Notes: generated by a model from the sequence alone, not told the origin. Shown: positions 8,047 through 17,622, numbered from the stretch's first letter. The stretch is 64,000 nucleotides of DNA from Lachnospiraceae bacterium (GCA_017434885.1 JAFSGE010000005.1:372001-436000), one strand, 5' to 3'. Program-made: numbers and translations.

Positions 8047-8919
8047 TTAATCCCTAATCTTATCAGCCATTTCACTTAATTTCCGCAATCTATGGTTTAC
8101 ACCGGATTTTCCTACCGGTGGATTAAGGTAACCGCCCAATTCCTGAAGGGAGCTTTCCGGGTGAGCCAGTCTGACCAAGGCGATTTCTCTGAGATTTTCC
8201 GGCAAATTGGAAAATCCGTAATGCGCCTGTAAAAGCTGAATATCTTCCAGCTGTTTGTTAGCAGCATTTACTGTCTTGGCAATATTAGCAGTCTCGCAGT
8301 TCACCTGTCTGTTGATAGAATTACGCATCTCCTTCTCTATCCTTAAGTTCTCCATATCCATTAAGGATAAATGCGCACCCATTACGTTCAGCAGGTCTAC
8401 AATTCCTGCACCTTCCTTCAGATACACAACAAAGTACTTTTTGCGCCTGATAATTTTGGCCTCCACATCAAAACTGCGGATTGCCTCCTGTATCTGCAGT
8501 GCATGCAATTCCCCGTCGCATACGAACTCCAGATGATAGCTCTTCTGAGGATCACTCATAGAGCCTACACACAAAAAAGCACCTCGCAGATAAGCACGCC
8601 TGCAACAACTGTTTTTAATCAGTATCGGGTTAACCCCTTCCTGTAGCGTTCTTATCTGTTTTTCCCCATCACACAACTTAATTGCCTGAAGCAATTTTTT
8701 AACATCAGTTCCTATAATAAATGTTTTTTTCAATAATGTAAAGTACTTTCTAAACGCGGCATCATTTTCCGAATGCAGTGTCACTTCATAATCTCCCTCT
8801 GCATTAACGGAAATTTTTCCGCCGAAATGAATGATAGCCGAAAGTTCTGCCAGCTGGCAGTGTCTGGAACCCGGAATAATCTTCTCTAATTCTTCCTTAA
8901 CATCTGCTGAAAATGACAT
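8047..8919 (-). CDS. whiA: DNA-binding protein WhiA
   Basis: A 290-residue homolog of the sporulation/division regulator WhiA. Residues ~1-190 form the LAGLIDADG-homing-endonuclease-like N-terminal part (starts MSFSADVKEELEKI; contains CCRRAYLRGAFLCVGS). The C-terminal helix-turn-helix contains SSLQELGGYLNPPVGKSGVN and the end HRLRKLSEMAD. In Bacillus it influences cell division and chromosome segregation. It follows rapZ by 19 bp and precedes crh by 14 bp, so it is in the same operon. Confidence 0.95.
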   Translation of the reverse strand: MSFSADVKEELEKIIPGSRHCQLAELSAIIHFGGKISVNAEGDYEVTLHSENDAAFRKYFTLLKKTFIIGTDVKKLLQAIKLCDGEKQIRTLQEGVNPILIKNSCCRRAYLRGAFLCVGSMSDPQKSYHLEFVCDGELHALQIQEAIRSFDVEAKIIRRKKYFVVYLKEGAGIVDLLNVMGAHLSLMDMENLRIEKEMRNSINRQVNCETANIAKTVNAANKQLEDIQLLQAHYGFSNLPENLREIALVRLAHPESSLQELGGYLNPPVGKSGVNHRLRKLSEMADKIRD

Positions 8920-8938
8920 TTCTTTCCTTCCTTTTCAT

Positions 8939-9802
8939 CTATATGCCTTGTCCGATATCTCTATGCGCAATTTTCAGTCCGTAATTACCTTTATCTTTCA
9001 GACTTTCGTACAACTTATTTGCCAGTGTTACACTTCTGTGCTTGCCACCGGTACAGCCGATTGCCACCACGAGCTGATACTTTCCTTCTTTGACATAATT
9101 GGGAATCAGAAATTCAAGCATGTCCTTAAGCTTTTCAATAAATCGCTCTGCCTCTTCAAAGCCCATCACATAGTCCTGAATTTCTTTGTCATTGCCCGTT
9201 TTGTACTTCAGTTCTTCTATATAAAAAGGATTGGGTAAAAAACGCACATCAAATACTAAATCCGCATCTGCCGGAATTCCGTACTTAAACCCAAATGACG
9301 AAATTGTCACCATAAGACTGTTATACTCTTTATTCTGTACAAAAATACGGTCAATCTCTTCCTTCAGCTCTCTGGTAAGCAGTTTGGAAGTGTCAATCAC
9401 ATAATCAGATTTACCACGGATATCACGAAGAATTTTCCTTTCCTTGGAAATTCCGTCCTCCACGCTTCCTCCGGGTGTTAACGGATGCATTCGCCTTGTC
9501 TCTTTATATCGTTTCAAAAGAACTTTGTCTCCCGCTTCCATAAAGAGAATTTCAAAATTGTAGCCGTTTTCTTTAAGTTTCTCAAGAACCTTCTGTGCAT
9601 CCTCGAAGGGCTGGTCGGCACGTACATCAAGTCCTAATGCCACTTTGCTCACTTCGCTGCCGGGTACCGCAATCAGCTCCACAAACTTTTCAATCAAAGG
9701 AACAGGCAGATTGTCTACGCAGTAAAATCCGGCATCCTCCAACATCCTGAGTGCCGTACTCTTTCCGCCGCCGCTCATTCCTGTCACTACTACAAAACGC
9801 AT
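8939..9802 (-). CDS. rapZ: RapZ/YvcJ-family nucleotide-binding protein
   Basis: A 287-residue P-loop protein. Walker A is GMSGGGKS at residues 8-15; the family-typical DNLPVPLIEKF follows, and the C-terminal domain ends with GCTGGKHRSV and AHRDIGQGI. Members bind ATP/GTP; the E. coli protein is an RNase adaptor sensing glucosamine-6-phosphate, while the Bacillus one affects competence. I choose the ATG at 9800-9802 (GGAG upstream) rather than nine codons earlier, because it starts the conserved MRFVVVTGMSGGGKS. It is 23 bp after murB. The yvcK gene that lies between rapZ and whiA in Bacillus is absent here. Confidence 0.94.
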   Translation of the reverse strand: MRFVVVTGMSGGGKSTALRMLEDAGFYCVDNLPVPLIEKFVELIAVPGSEVSKVALGLDVRADQPFEDAQKVLEKLKENGYNFEILFMEAGDKVLLKRYKETRRMHPLTPGGSVEDGISKERKILRDIRGKSDYVIDTSKLLTRELKEEIDRIFVQNKEYNSLMVTISSFGFKYGIPADADLVFDVRFLPNPFYIEELKYKTGNDKEIQDYVMGFEEAERFIEKLKDMLEFLIPNYVKEGKYQLVVAIGCTGGKHRSVTLANKLYESLKDKGNYGLKIAHRDIGQGI

Positions 9803-9825
9803 TATCTGTCTCCTTATCCGTATCA

Positions 9826-10746
9826 TCAAAAGTTACCAAGATAGATAACTTCCCTCTCCAATGTCACGCCAAATTTGTCTTTGACTTTTTCCTGCACCTC
9901 AGCGATTACTTCCGACACATCCGCCGCAGTCGCTTTTCCGGTATTAATGACAAAACCACAGTGCTTTTCCGATACTCTTGCTCCGCCGATGGAATATCCC
10001 CGAAGTCCCGCATCCATAATCAGCTTTCCGGCAAAATACCCTTCCGGCCGCTTGAATGTACTGCCCGCACTGGGAAAGCTTAAAGGCTGTTTTTCTTTTC
10101 TCTTCTCAGCAAGTTCATCCATATGTGCCTTAATTTCTTCCTTGTTCCCCTCTTCCAGTTTGAACACTACTTCAAGAACCGTAAAATGACGGTTTTTGAT
10201 AATACTGGTGCGGTAGCCGAATTCCATGGTTTCGTTGTCAAGTACCATGATATCGCCTTCTTCGCTCATCACGGTAACACTTTCCACCACCTGCTTCATT
10301 TCACCGCCGTAAGCACCGGCGTTCATCATCACACCGCCACCTACCGTTCCCGGTATGCCGGAAGCAAAGGAAAGCCCTGCAAGAGAATGCTCCATGGCAC
10401 ACTGTGCCGTCCTTGAAAGCAAAGCTCCCGCCTGCACATACAGTCTGCTTCCCTTTACCTCTATGTTGTTAAATTTCTCTTTTAACTGCAAAATAACACC
10501 GTCATATCCATGGTCGCCCACCAGAAGATTACTGCCGTTTCCCAAAATGAAATAGGGAATTTCAATCCGGCGCAGATAGGGAACCAGCGCCACCAACTGT
10601 TCTTCTTTGCTGATTTTGACAAAGCAGGACGCCGCACCACCGATGCGGAAGGTGGTATGTCTGCTCATGGGTTCCTGTAACAAAATATCTTCTTCCGGTA
10701 TGTGAGCCTTTATAAATTCTAAAACTGCCGAACTTAATTCCTGCAC
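9826..10746 (-). CDS. murB: UDP-N-acetylenolpyruvoylglucosamine reductase
   Basis: A 306-residue FAD enzyme that reduces UDP-GlcNAc-enolpyruvate to UDP-MurNAc, an early cytoplasmic step of peptidoglycan synthesis. The FAD-binding part shows TTFRIGGAA, ILGNGSNLLV and ASGIPGTVGGGVMMNAGAYG. The substrate domain shows FGYRTSIIK and PLSFPSAGSTFKRP with the catalytic Ser; the protein ends in a typical YbbR-free short type II form. The start is a GTG (10744-10746) behind TAGGTG. It lies between glk and rapZ in one operon. Confidence 0.96.
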   Translation of the reverse strand: MQELSSAVLEFIKAHIPEEDILLQEPMSRHTTFRIGGAASCFVKISKEEQLVALVPYLRRIEIPYFILGNGSNLLVGDHGYDGVILQLKEKFNNIEVKGSRLYVQAGALLSRTAQCAMEHSLAGLSFASGIPGTVGGGVMMNAGAYGGEMKQVVESVTVMSEEGDIMVLDNETMEFGYRTSIIKNRHFTVLEVVFKLEEGNKEEIKAHMDELAEKRKEKQPLSFPSAGSTFKRPEGYFAGKLIMDAGLRGYSIGGARVSEKHCGFVINTGKATAADVSEVIAEVQEKVKDKFGVTLEREVIYLGNF

Positions 10747-10771
10747 TTTTACACCTACTATTCCATATATT

Positions 10772-11710
10772 TTAGTTTTCCAAATCGAGAATTAATTTTG
10801 CCGCACCGTAAATACCTGCATCATTTCCAAGTGTTGCAAGGGTAAACTTCGCGTTTCTGCTTCCGTGGAATACATATTTTTCATAATGAGGTCTGATATA
10901 GTCAAGGAGAATTTCACCGGCCTTGGAAACGCCGCCACCGATTACAAATGCTTCGGGGTTGGTAACTCCTGCAACTGCTGCAAGACCGTTGCCAAGATAT
11001 TCTCCAAACTGCTCTGCTACCTTAATTGCAAGTGCATCTCCTGCCTTTACTGCATCAAATACGCTCTTTGCGGAAACCTCACCGTCTCTGAGTACACTGG
11101 CATCATCACAGGATGCAAGCATTCTGTTTGCCAGCCTGGTAATTCCTGTTGCGGAAGAATACTGTTCCAGACATCCCTTGTTACCGCATCCGCATACTTC
11201 TGTTTCTGCATCATCTACATGAATATGACCGATTTCTCCACCGGCACCTGTTGCACCGGTAAGCATCTTTCCATTCACAATAATGCCGCCGCCAACGCCG
11301 GTTCCCAGTGTTACTACCACAAGGTCCTTGTATCCGCGACCGCCGCCCATCCACATTTCCCCAAGGGCTGCAACGTTTGCATCGTTACCTGCCATAACAG
11401 GCATATTCAAAAGATTTTCCAAGGTTTCTTTAATACTGAAGGTTCCCCATCCGAGATTAACAGCTCTGTGAACTACACCTTCGCTGTCAACCGGACCGGG
11501 TGCACCTACACCAACACCGATTACGGTGTCATTATCCATCTGCTGCATTTTTTCACGAATGCTGTCTGCAATGTCGGGTAAAATCTGCGTGCCGTCATTT
11601 TCGGTTCTGGTGGGAATTTCCCACTTATCAAGCACGTTGCCTTCCACATCAAATAATCCTAACTTTACGGTTGTTCCTCCAATATCTACGCCAAATACAT
11701 ATTTCTTCAT
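10772..11710 (-). CDS. glk: ROK-family glucokinase
   Basis: A 312-residue sugar kinase of the ROK family, phosphorylating glucose to glucose-6-phosphate in the cytoplasm. The N-terminal ATP phosphate-binding loop is FGVDIGGTTVKLG, the sugar-binding region contains GNDANVAALGE, and the ROK zinc motif is CGCGNKGCLE near residues 174-183. A GGGAG site precedes the ATG. Co-transcription with hprK links glucose phosphorylation to the catabolite-repression kinase. Other hexoses cannot be excluded as substrates. Confidence 0.94.
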   Translation of the reverse strand: MKKYVFGVDIGGTTVKLGLFDVEGNVLDKWEIPTRTENDGTQILPDIADSIREKMQQMDNDTVIGVGVGAPGPVDSEGVVHRAVNLGWGTFSIKETLENLLNMPVMAGNDANVAALGEMWMGGGRGYKDLVVVTLGTGVGGGIIVNGKMLTGATGAGGEIGHIHVDDAETEVCGCGNKGCLEQYSSATGITRLANRMLASCDDASVLRDGEVSAKSVFDAVKAGDALAIKVAEQFGEYLGNGLAAVAGVTNPEAFVIGGGVSKAGEILLDYIRPHYEKYVFHGSRNAKFTLATLGNDAGIYGAAKLILDLEN

Positions 11711-11753
11711 AGTGTTATCTCCCTGTCATATTTTTATTTATCTGTAGAGGATT

Positions 11754-12707
11754 TTATTCGTCCTCATCTTCATCTCTTCTCTTTGCAAGTGATTCCTGCA
11801 CACGTCTGTAAAGCTCCTGTGCCGCATTGTAGCCCATTTTTTTCTGACGATGGTTGATTGCTGCGGATTCACAGATCACTGCAAGGTTACGTCCGGGACG
11901 GATGGGAATGTTGTAACACACTACCTTATTGCCTAAATACTCTGTGTACTCTTCTTCCAGTCCGAGTCTGTCATACTCTTTATCTTTGCTCCACTCTTCC
12001 AAACGGATTACCATATCAATGTTTTTGGTATCCTTGACACTGGATACACCGAACAAGGTCTTAATATCCACAATACCGATACCGCGAAGTTCAATAAAAT
12101 GTTTGGTAATATCAGGTGCGGAACCAACCAGTGTATCGTCGCTCACTTTGCGGATTTCAACTGCATCGTCGGTTACCAGACGGTGTCCTCTCTTTACCAG
12201 CTCCAGTGCTGCTTCAGACTTACCGATACCGCTTTCACCTGTAATTAACACGCCTTCACCGAATACATCCACAAGCACACCATGTACGGAAATGCAAGGG
12301 GCAAGCTTTACATTCAGCCATCTGATAATTTCAGCCATAAATGCAGAAGTTGCCTTCTTGGTCATGAACACGGGAACTTCATGCTCCAGTGCAATTTCCA
12401 AAAACATGTCATCCGGCTGCAGTTCTCGGCAAAATACAATTGCGGGGATATCATAAGAAAGAAGTCTTGTATAAATTTCTCTCTTTCTTGCCTCAGGAAG
12501 TCCCTGGGCATATGTATATTCCACAAATCCGATTACCTGAAGTCTTGTTGCCTCAAAGTGTTCAAAATAACCCGCCATCTGAAGCGCCGGTCTGTTGATA
12601 TCCGGCTGAACCACTTTAATTTTGGAAATATCCAACTGTGGAGTCAGATTTTCCAGTTTCATTTTTTCAATAATTTTTTCCAGTTTGATGCTTGCCATAT
12701 CCGTCAC
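11754..12707 (-). CDS. hprK: HPr kinase/phosphorylase
   Basis: A 317-residue bifunctional enzyme that phosphorylates Ser46 of HPr/Crh with ATP (activated by fructose-1,6-bisphosphate) and dephosphorylates it at high phosphate. The N-terminal domain covers ~1-130. The kinase domain has the catalytic-site His142 in SVHGV, Walker A GESGIGKS at 157-164 and the HprK signature ELRGIGIVDI near 204-213. The gene begins with GTG (12705-12707) 5 nt after AGGAAAGG; an ATG three codons later is possible but spaced less well. It leads the operon hprK-glk-murB-rapZ-whiA-crh, and both likely target proteins are encoded in this window. Confidence 0.96.
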   Translation of the reverse strand: MTDMASIKLEKIIEKMKLENLTPQLDISKIKVVQPDINRPALQMAGYFEHFEATRLQVIGFVEYTYAQGLPEARKREIYTRLLSYDIPAIVFCRELQPDDMFLEIALEHEVPVFMTKKATSAFMAEIIRWLNVKLAPCISVHGVLVDVFGEGVLITGESGIGKSEAALELVKRGHRLVTDDAVEIRKVSDDTLVGSAPDITKHFIELRGIGIVDIKTLFGVSSVKDTKNIDMVIRLEEWSKDKEYDRLGLEEEYTEYLGNKVVCYNIPIRPGRNLAVICESAAINHRQKKMGYNAAQELYRRVQESLAKRRDEDEDE

Positions 12708-12786
12708 TCATACCTTTCCTGCTGCTTATTTGCCCCATGCAGCATGCATTTTGCTGTAAAACTGTATCACGTACACATACAAAATT

Positions 12787-12815
12787 ATTGTAGCACACCG
12801 GGACTTTAATCTCAA
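12787..12815 (-). promoter_or_regulatory. sigma-A-type promoter of the hprK operon
   Basis: On the minus strand TTGAGA (12810-12815) and TACAAT (12787-12792) are separated by exactly 17 bp, about 80 nt upstream of the hprK start. The match is good at both hexamers. Confidence 0.65.
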
Positions 12816-12856
12816 CATCCGTAAAATCAAAAAAGCTGTGCTATTCCGTAATCTTT

Positions 12857-13531
12857 TTAGAAAGTCACTTCACCTTCATGTGACAACAGTGATGCTGATG
12901 TCACATCCTTAAGCCCCATTAAATCGATAATCAGTTTGCCCTCTTCCTTTACCTTTACTTCAATCGCCATATCCAAATGATCTTTTGACAAATTACGTGC
13001 CTTCACCTTATAAAGTGAACAATATTCTTCAACAACCTGAATAATATCTTTTTCCGCATTGATTTCATCTGCATTCACCAACAATATCACAGATTCTTTC
13101 ATCACTGCAAGTCCACTAAGCAATACAATACCTACTGTTAAAACTACAGAAGCAATCACAGCAATAACCGCATATCCCGCTCCGCAAATAATTCCGGCAC
13201 TAATCGCCCAAAATAAAAAGACCAAATCCATAGGATCCTTGATTGCTGTTCTGAATCTGACAATGGAAAGTGCACCAACCATACCCAGTGAAATAACAAT
13301 ACTGGATTGAATAGTCAAAATAATGGCTGCGGTAATAATTGCCAGAGCCGGAAGAGAAATATTAAAGTTCTTATTATAAAAGGCATTTCGGTTCATGTAA
13401 CGGTAGACTACAAAAATATAGACCGCAATGAGCGCTGTAATTACCATACATACTACTACCGACTTCACTGATATGCTTGATGACGCATATCCTTCCAACA
13501 ATGATTTTTTTAATACATCTGTGATACTCAT
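12857..13531 (-). CDS. DUF4956 membrane protein
   Basis: A 224-residue protein with about four membrane segments in residues 25-145 and a C-terminal soluble domain of ~80 residues. The loop SLGMVGALSIVRFRTAIKDP (about 81-100) is the conserved core of the DUF4956 family. No biochemical function is established. Its ATG overlaps the stop of the VTC-domain gene by 4 bp (ATGA), so translation is probably coupled; DUF4956 genes are recurrently found beside VTC-domain and CotH genes. I infer that it is the membrane partner of the polymerase encoded upstream, for example in transport or anchoring. Confidence 0.85.
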   Translation of the reverse strand: MSITDVLKKSLLEGYASSSISVKSVVVCMVITALIAVYIFVVYRYMNRNAFYNKNFNISLPALAIITAAIILTIQSSIVISLGMVGALSIVRFRTAIKDPMDLVFLFWAISAGIICGAGYAVIAVIASVVLTVGIVLLSGLAVMKESVILLVNADEINAEKDIIQVVEEYCSLYKVKARNLSKDHLDMAIEVKVKEEGKLIIDLMGLKDVTSASLLSHEGEVTF

Positions 13532-14247
13532 ATTCTTACTCCTCCGTAAGTATTATATTTTCTGCATAAAAAATATTTTGAAAAACTGCTCCATTGCAGA
13601 TTTTCCAGTTGCATGTGATTTTTAATGTAATCCGGAATCAGCTCATCCCATTTTACTTCAACAACTCCTTTTCCCATATCCAGCACCGGTCGCAGTACAA
13701 TATCCTTCTCCAAAAATCTTGTCACTTCCCCTGATGATGAAATATTCTCGTCAAAGGTAATTCTTACGTTACCGTTCTTCTCTACATATGCGTATCGCAT
13801 ATAGTCAACAATAACTACCGGCCGCATCCCCTGATACTGCAATTCTGAAAGTAACTGCTTTTGTTTAGCCGTCATGGAGTCGTCAAGAACTATCATTTCC
13901 CTGTTCATCAATTTCCGACATATTTCTTCACTTATCCTACAGGAGGTTTTTAATGTCATTTGTCTTTGTTTGCTCTTTTTTTCCAGCAAGATATAATTGG
14001 AATTATTATCATAAATACGGATACGGTATTTATCCCTATTATCTACCCCGGCTTCATTTTCAGAGTAACACCGGTTATACAAATTATCAAAGTACAGGCT
14101 TCGCACCCGGTAGCCACCCGATTCACTGCTATGTACATCTTTTTTTAAAAGTGCGTTTGCTTTAGTTTTCAAAACTGCTCTTTGAACTTCCGTACTGAAA
14201 TACTTATATTCATGCCTAAAAACAGCACCCGCATGACTATTTATCAT
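13528..14247 (-). CDS. VTC-domain polyphosphate polymerase-like protein
   Basis: A 239-residue soluble protein of the VTC/triphosphate-tunnel family. Charged tunnel residues are visible in order: RHEYKYF near the N-terminus, DKYRIRIYD, ILLEKKSKQ, RPVVIVDYMRYAY, VRITFDENI and, near the end, GVVEVKWDELIPDYI. In yeast Vtc4 the equivalent residues hold ATP and metal and make polyphosphate. So an active nucleotide-dependent polymerase is likely, although the product is not proven. The start is taken at 14247 (ATG after AGAGGAG), which overlaps the previous gene by 11 bp; a longer in-frame extension reads inside that gene. There is no signal peptide, so the active site faces the cytoplasm. Confidence 0.87.
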   Translation of the reverse strand: MINSHAGAVFRHEYKYFSTEVQRAVLKTKANALLKKDVHSSESGGYRVRSLYFDNLYNRCYSENEAGVDNRDKYRIRIYDNNSNYILLEKKSKQRQMTLKTSCRISEEICRKLMNREMIVLDDSMTAKQKQLLSELQYQGMRPVVIVDYMRYAYVEKNGNVRITFDENISSSGEVTRFLEKDIVLRPVLDMGKGVVEVKWDELIPDYIKNHMQLENLQWSSFSKYFLCRKYNTYGGVRI

Positions 14248-15118
14248 TTGTGGTCTCCTCTTCTGTTTCCAATACTCCGTTACACACAATTGGCTTAAGC
14301 GTCGAATACATGTCTGTTGTATTCTCTTTTATCACAACTTTCTTATTTGCATAAATCGCATGTTCACCTGCAATAATTTTGCACGCTCCGCCTTGCAATA
14401 CTACCATATCCTTCTCACTATTGGAAAATAAAGCATTTTTTTCACACTCAATCTCTACCGCACTGTCAAACAGGATTACGCCGTCATTCCCCCGCAATCC
14501 ATCTCCTTTGGCTTTTACATAAAGTACACTGTTTACTGCCTTCAAACGGTCTTTCGTGCGTACCCCATCTTCATGATATCCAAACACTTGCAACGTTCCC
14601 TGTCCGTTAATTGTCAAATCCGCATTACTGAAAATACATGCCGGTGTCTGTTGGTCATGCCGCACATCATCTATAAAAATATTGTTTGTTCCTTCCAGTG
14701 CCGTAATAATAACCTTGTCCGCACTTTGCACATAAAGTACCGGTGCACTTCCCGAAGTAATCTGAACATTATTCAAAAACAAATGCACTACTTCGTCATC
14801 ATAAACGTCTATCACAATACTTCCGTCTGCCAGCACGCCACTTAACAGATATTCTCCTGCCGAAAATATCATTAATTTATTTCCGTCAGTCAAATAGCCC
14901 TTTCCCTCTTGCAAATTTTCCAAATTAATTTCCGTTGCCTCTGCACAACTTACCGTGCTGTCATGCCTAGTTATTTCCAGGCCGTCTGAATATTCATCCT
15001 CCACTAATGTACGCTCAACACTATTACTTATGGTAAGTTCTGTATCTAACAGCCTGCCGCATCCACTCATTAGCATTATGTACAAAATAACACTTAAAAT
15101 AATTCCTATTCTTCTCAT
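14237..15118 (-). CDS. lipoprotein with Cthe_2159-type carbohydrate-binding beta-helix domain
   Basis: A 293-residue exported protein. The N-terminus is a lipoprotein signal (hydrophobic stretch, then LMSGCGR with Cys at residue 20). The rest is a repeating beta-structure domain (GSIVIDVYDDEVVHLFLNNV, GQGTLQVFGYHEDGVRTKD, KGDGLRGNDGVILFDS) as in the Cthe_2159 family, whose founding member binds acidic polysaccharides such as polygalacturonate. It sits second in the CotH/VTC/DUF4956 operon, so it probably works at the cell surface with the CotH protein. A specific ligand cannot be assigned. Confidence 0.83.
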   Translation of the reverse strand: MRRIGIILSVILYIMLMSGCGRLLDTELTISNSVERTLVEDEYSDGLEITRHDSTVSCAEATEINLENLQEGKGYLTDGNKLMIFSAGEYLLSGVLADGSIVIDVYDDEVVHLFLNNVQITSGSAPVLYVQSADKVIITALEGTNNIFIDDVRHDQQTPACIFSNADLTINGQGTLQVFGYHEDGVRTKDRLKAVNSVLYVKAKGDGLRGNDGVILFDSAVEIECEKNALFSNSEKDMVVLQGGACKIIAGEHAIYANKKVVIKENTTDMYSTLKPIVCNGVLETEEETTNDK

Positions 15119-15153
15119 ATTACTACCCGTATCCGGTCTTTTCTATTATTTCT

Positions 15154-17568
15154 TTATTCCGTCTTTACAAAAACTGCCTGTATCAATAATCCTCCCTCAG
15201 GAATCATCACTTCAACAGTACTTTCTTCCTCTGTCACATCTCCGTTCCAGCCCGCAAATCTATATCCTTCTGCTGCCGTTGCCGTTAATGTAACCGGAAA
15301 ATCATTGTAGTATCGCCCTGTCCACTCTTGCACAGTATTAATCTGCGAGGTGTTCACGGTTACACTTCCGCCTTCCGGTGTATTACAGGTTACCGTAACA
15401 TTCTCTATCGTTCCTGTTAAACCAAAATTTCCTGCAAGACCTTCCATCACATAATCAAAACGATTTTTAAAAAAATCATCTATCTCTTTAATGTCTGCCT
15501 GATAATCTTCGTCAGAAAAATCTGCCTCAAAAAATCTTTGATGATTTTTTACAATCTGTTCCCCATAGATATCCTTCCATTCCATCAATGCTTCATGAAC
15601 ATCTTCATATGCATAGCTTGTATTGGAAATATCCATGAGAGTAATGCAAAACTGCTTCCTAAACTGTTCATTATCCAAAAAGCTTTTTACAATCGGTTCA
15701 TTTAATAACCGATAATTCTGCATCCACTCTATCGGATCCGTCCCTGTATAATCATAAAGGGTATCGTCCATATCATAAACCATCCAGCGCCATTTCCCGT
15801 CATTGTATTTTCCCCGGTCAGTTTTGGCACTCCTCCATAACGCTATGTTTTCATGAAAAGCAACATCCCTATTGTCCGTATAAAGATTGATGCAACAGTA
15901 ATCAATCAGACTCTGTACATCTATCTGTTCTGCAACCATGGCATATACATCATCATACGTCAAATCACATTCCGTTACCAATGTCGTCATGAACTCATAT
16001 GCTTCCATGGCATCAGCTCCTCCGGCTTCTGCAACTCCACTGTCTATTATCCATGCATCATCCTTATTTACCTGATAATAATTCCACAAATATTCTTCAT
16101 TATACCGTTCCCGGATGTTATAAATTCCCCAATATTCTCCGTTCAGAAATAATATACAGGGTGAAGATCTTTGAATAGACACGTTTCTGTCTTCTATACA
16201 CGTTTCCAAAAAAGCATCCGTGATTTTTACATCTGCATTACAGTTCCCGCCATTTCTAAGCTTAAAAGTAGAAGAAACCATACCGGGAAACAGTTCTTCT
16301 TCAAAGTATATCTCGTCATCATAAATATCCCGTCCGTATACGTTGAAAGACTTCTGAGGAGTTGCTCTGGTAGATGCACCTGCAATTCTGATTCCTACGT
16401 CCTGTTCAAAGCAATAAGAATGTTTGCAGTCAAAACAAGTCATGACAGCTTCCCGCTCCCATTCTTTTCCCTCATGAAATGCATTGGATGCTTCATACAA
16501 GTAGTGTGCTTCTCCTTCAGCGTCCGTATAAGCAGCTTCCGGTACACCATCCACAATTTCTACATTTTGCATATACGTTTCATAGGCATCTCCATTAGTA
16601 TATATTCCGTATTCCGAATCAAACAATGCCTTTGGATCTACTGTTAATGATATAACCGGAAAATTCTGATACTCCTCTTTGCCCTGATATCCCACGAAAT
16701 ATACTTTCGTCGCCACTTCACTCACACAATTGCTCTGCTTATGATAGCTAATGGCTCTTACCACCGTTGCTTTATCTACCGGAAAGTCCGGCACATAACT
16801 TTTGTTCGGTGACAAATCTGTTCTTGCAGCATATACATTATCCTGAAAACTTGCATCTGAAATGGTAATTGGTTCTTCATAAACCAATGAATCTATCGTT
16901 GGAATACTGCCATCCAATGTATAATATATTGTTTCATCATCGCCACTTTCCATCTGCAGCAAAAAATCTTCTTCATAAAATCCGCTCTCCGCACTAAAGG
17001 ATGGCTGTTGTAATCCTATGCTCAAGAACAATTCTGCATTATCATTTGACATTGCAAAAGATGGAGTCATTTCTGACCATTCATTGCCGCCGTCTGTTAT
17101 CCTTCCATAGGATATATTATGTTTAAGTTTCGGTACAAACACTGAATCCACAATTTCATTTTTTGAATTGCTCAGGAATACATCTTCTCCTGATGCATTT
17201 ATCTGAAATACTGATCCTCCTCCTGACATATTCTGATTCAGCCATATCGCGTAATACTCTCCGGGTTGTAAAGTAATCCCTTTTAATGCCAGTTTCTGCA
17301 ATTCATTCACATCATCCGAAAGGAAAAGACCGTCCAGCACAATCGGTTTTTCACTTGCATTATAAAGTTCAATATAGTCTGAATAATTCTTATATTCATC
17401 TCTGTACAAAGAAAAATTATTACTGCAAATTTCGTTAAGCACAATCTCCTTCGGCACTTCTTTTTCTGTTATCGCATATAGCATCAAAGAAACAAACATA
17501 ATTGTTAATGCTGTCAAAAAAAACAATAATTTAATTTTGTATATGTTCCTTGTCGCAAGACTTTTCAT
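15154..17568 (-). CDS. membrane-anchored CotH-family kinase with lamin-tail and chitobiase-like domains
   Basis: An 804-residue protein anchored by one N-terminal membrane segment (~13-32) with the rest outside. Domains in order: a lamin-tail-like domain (~40-150, EIVLNEICSNNF ... DYIELYNAS), a chitobiase C-terminal-like beta domain (~180-275, IYYTLDGSIPT), a CotH kinase domain (~290-690) and a C-terminal internalin B-repeat-like domain (~725-804, GYRFAGWNGDV). The CotH part keeps the ATP-site motifs NGEYWGIYNIRERY and the metal-binding WMVYDMDDTLYDY. CotH in Bacillus is an atypical protein kinase of the spore coat; here the domain context suggests a surface role. It is the first gene of a four-gene operon. 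Confidence 0.88.
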   Translation of the reverse strand: MKSLATRNIYKIKLLFFLTALTIMFVSLMLYAITEKEVPKEIVLNEICSNNFSLYRDEYKNYSDYIELYNASEKPIVLDGLFLSDDVNELQKLALKGITLQPGEYYAIWLNQNMSGGGSVFQINASGEDVFLSNSKNEIVDSVFVPKLKHNISYGRITDGGNEWSEMTPSFAMSNDNAELFLSIGLQQPSFSAESGFYEEDFLLQMESGDDETIYYTLDGSIPTIDSLVYEEPITISDASFQDNVYAARTDLSPNKSYVPDFPVDKATVVRAISYHKQSNCVSEVATKVYFVGYQGKEEYQNFPVISLTVDPKALFDSEYGIYTNGDAYETYMQNVEIVDGVPEAAYTDAEGEAHYLYEASNAFHEGKEWEREAVMTCFDCKHSYCFEQDVGIRIAGASTRATPQKSFNVYGRDIYDDEIYFEEELFPGMVSSTFKLRNGGNCNADVKITDAFLETCIEDRNVSIQRSSPCILFLNGEYWGIYNIRERYNEEYLWNYYQVNKDDAWIIDSGVAEAGGADAMEAYEFMTTLVTECDLTYDDVYAMVAEQIDVQSLIDYCCINLYTDNRDVAFHENIALWRSAKTDRGKYNDGKWRWMVYDMDDTLYDYTGTDPIEWMQNYRLLNEPIVKSFLDNEQFRKQFCITLMDISNTSYAYEDVHEALMEWKDIYGEQIVKNHQRFFEADFSDEDYQADIKEIDDFFKNRFDYVMEGLAGNFGLTGTIENVTVTCNTPEGGSVTVNTSQINTVQEWTGRYYNDFPVTLTATAAEGYRFAGWNGDVTEEESTVEVMIPEGGLLIQAVFVKTE

Positions 17569-17622
17569 TCATTCACCATTCATCGTCAATTCGATATTTA
17601 TCATTCTTTTTTCTAAGATATA

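Noticed and set aside
10865..11581. A 238-codon open frame on the plus strand opposite glk
   Set aside because: It is antisense to a well-supported ROK glucokinase, has Cys-rich nonsense composition and no family motifs.
13528..14289. VTC-domain start at 14289
   Set aside because: The extra 14 codons lie within the preceding lipoprotein gene; the ATG at 14247 has AGAGGAG and begins the conserved RHEYKYF-containing region.
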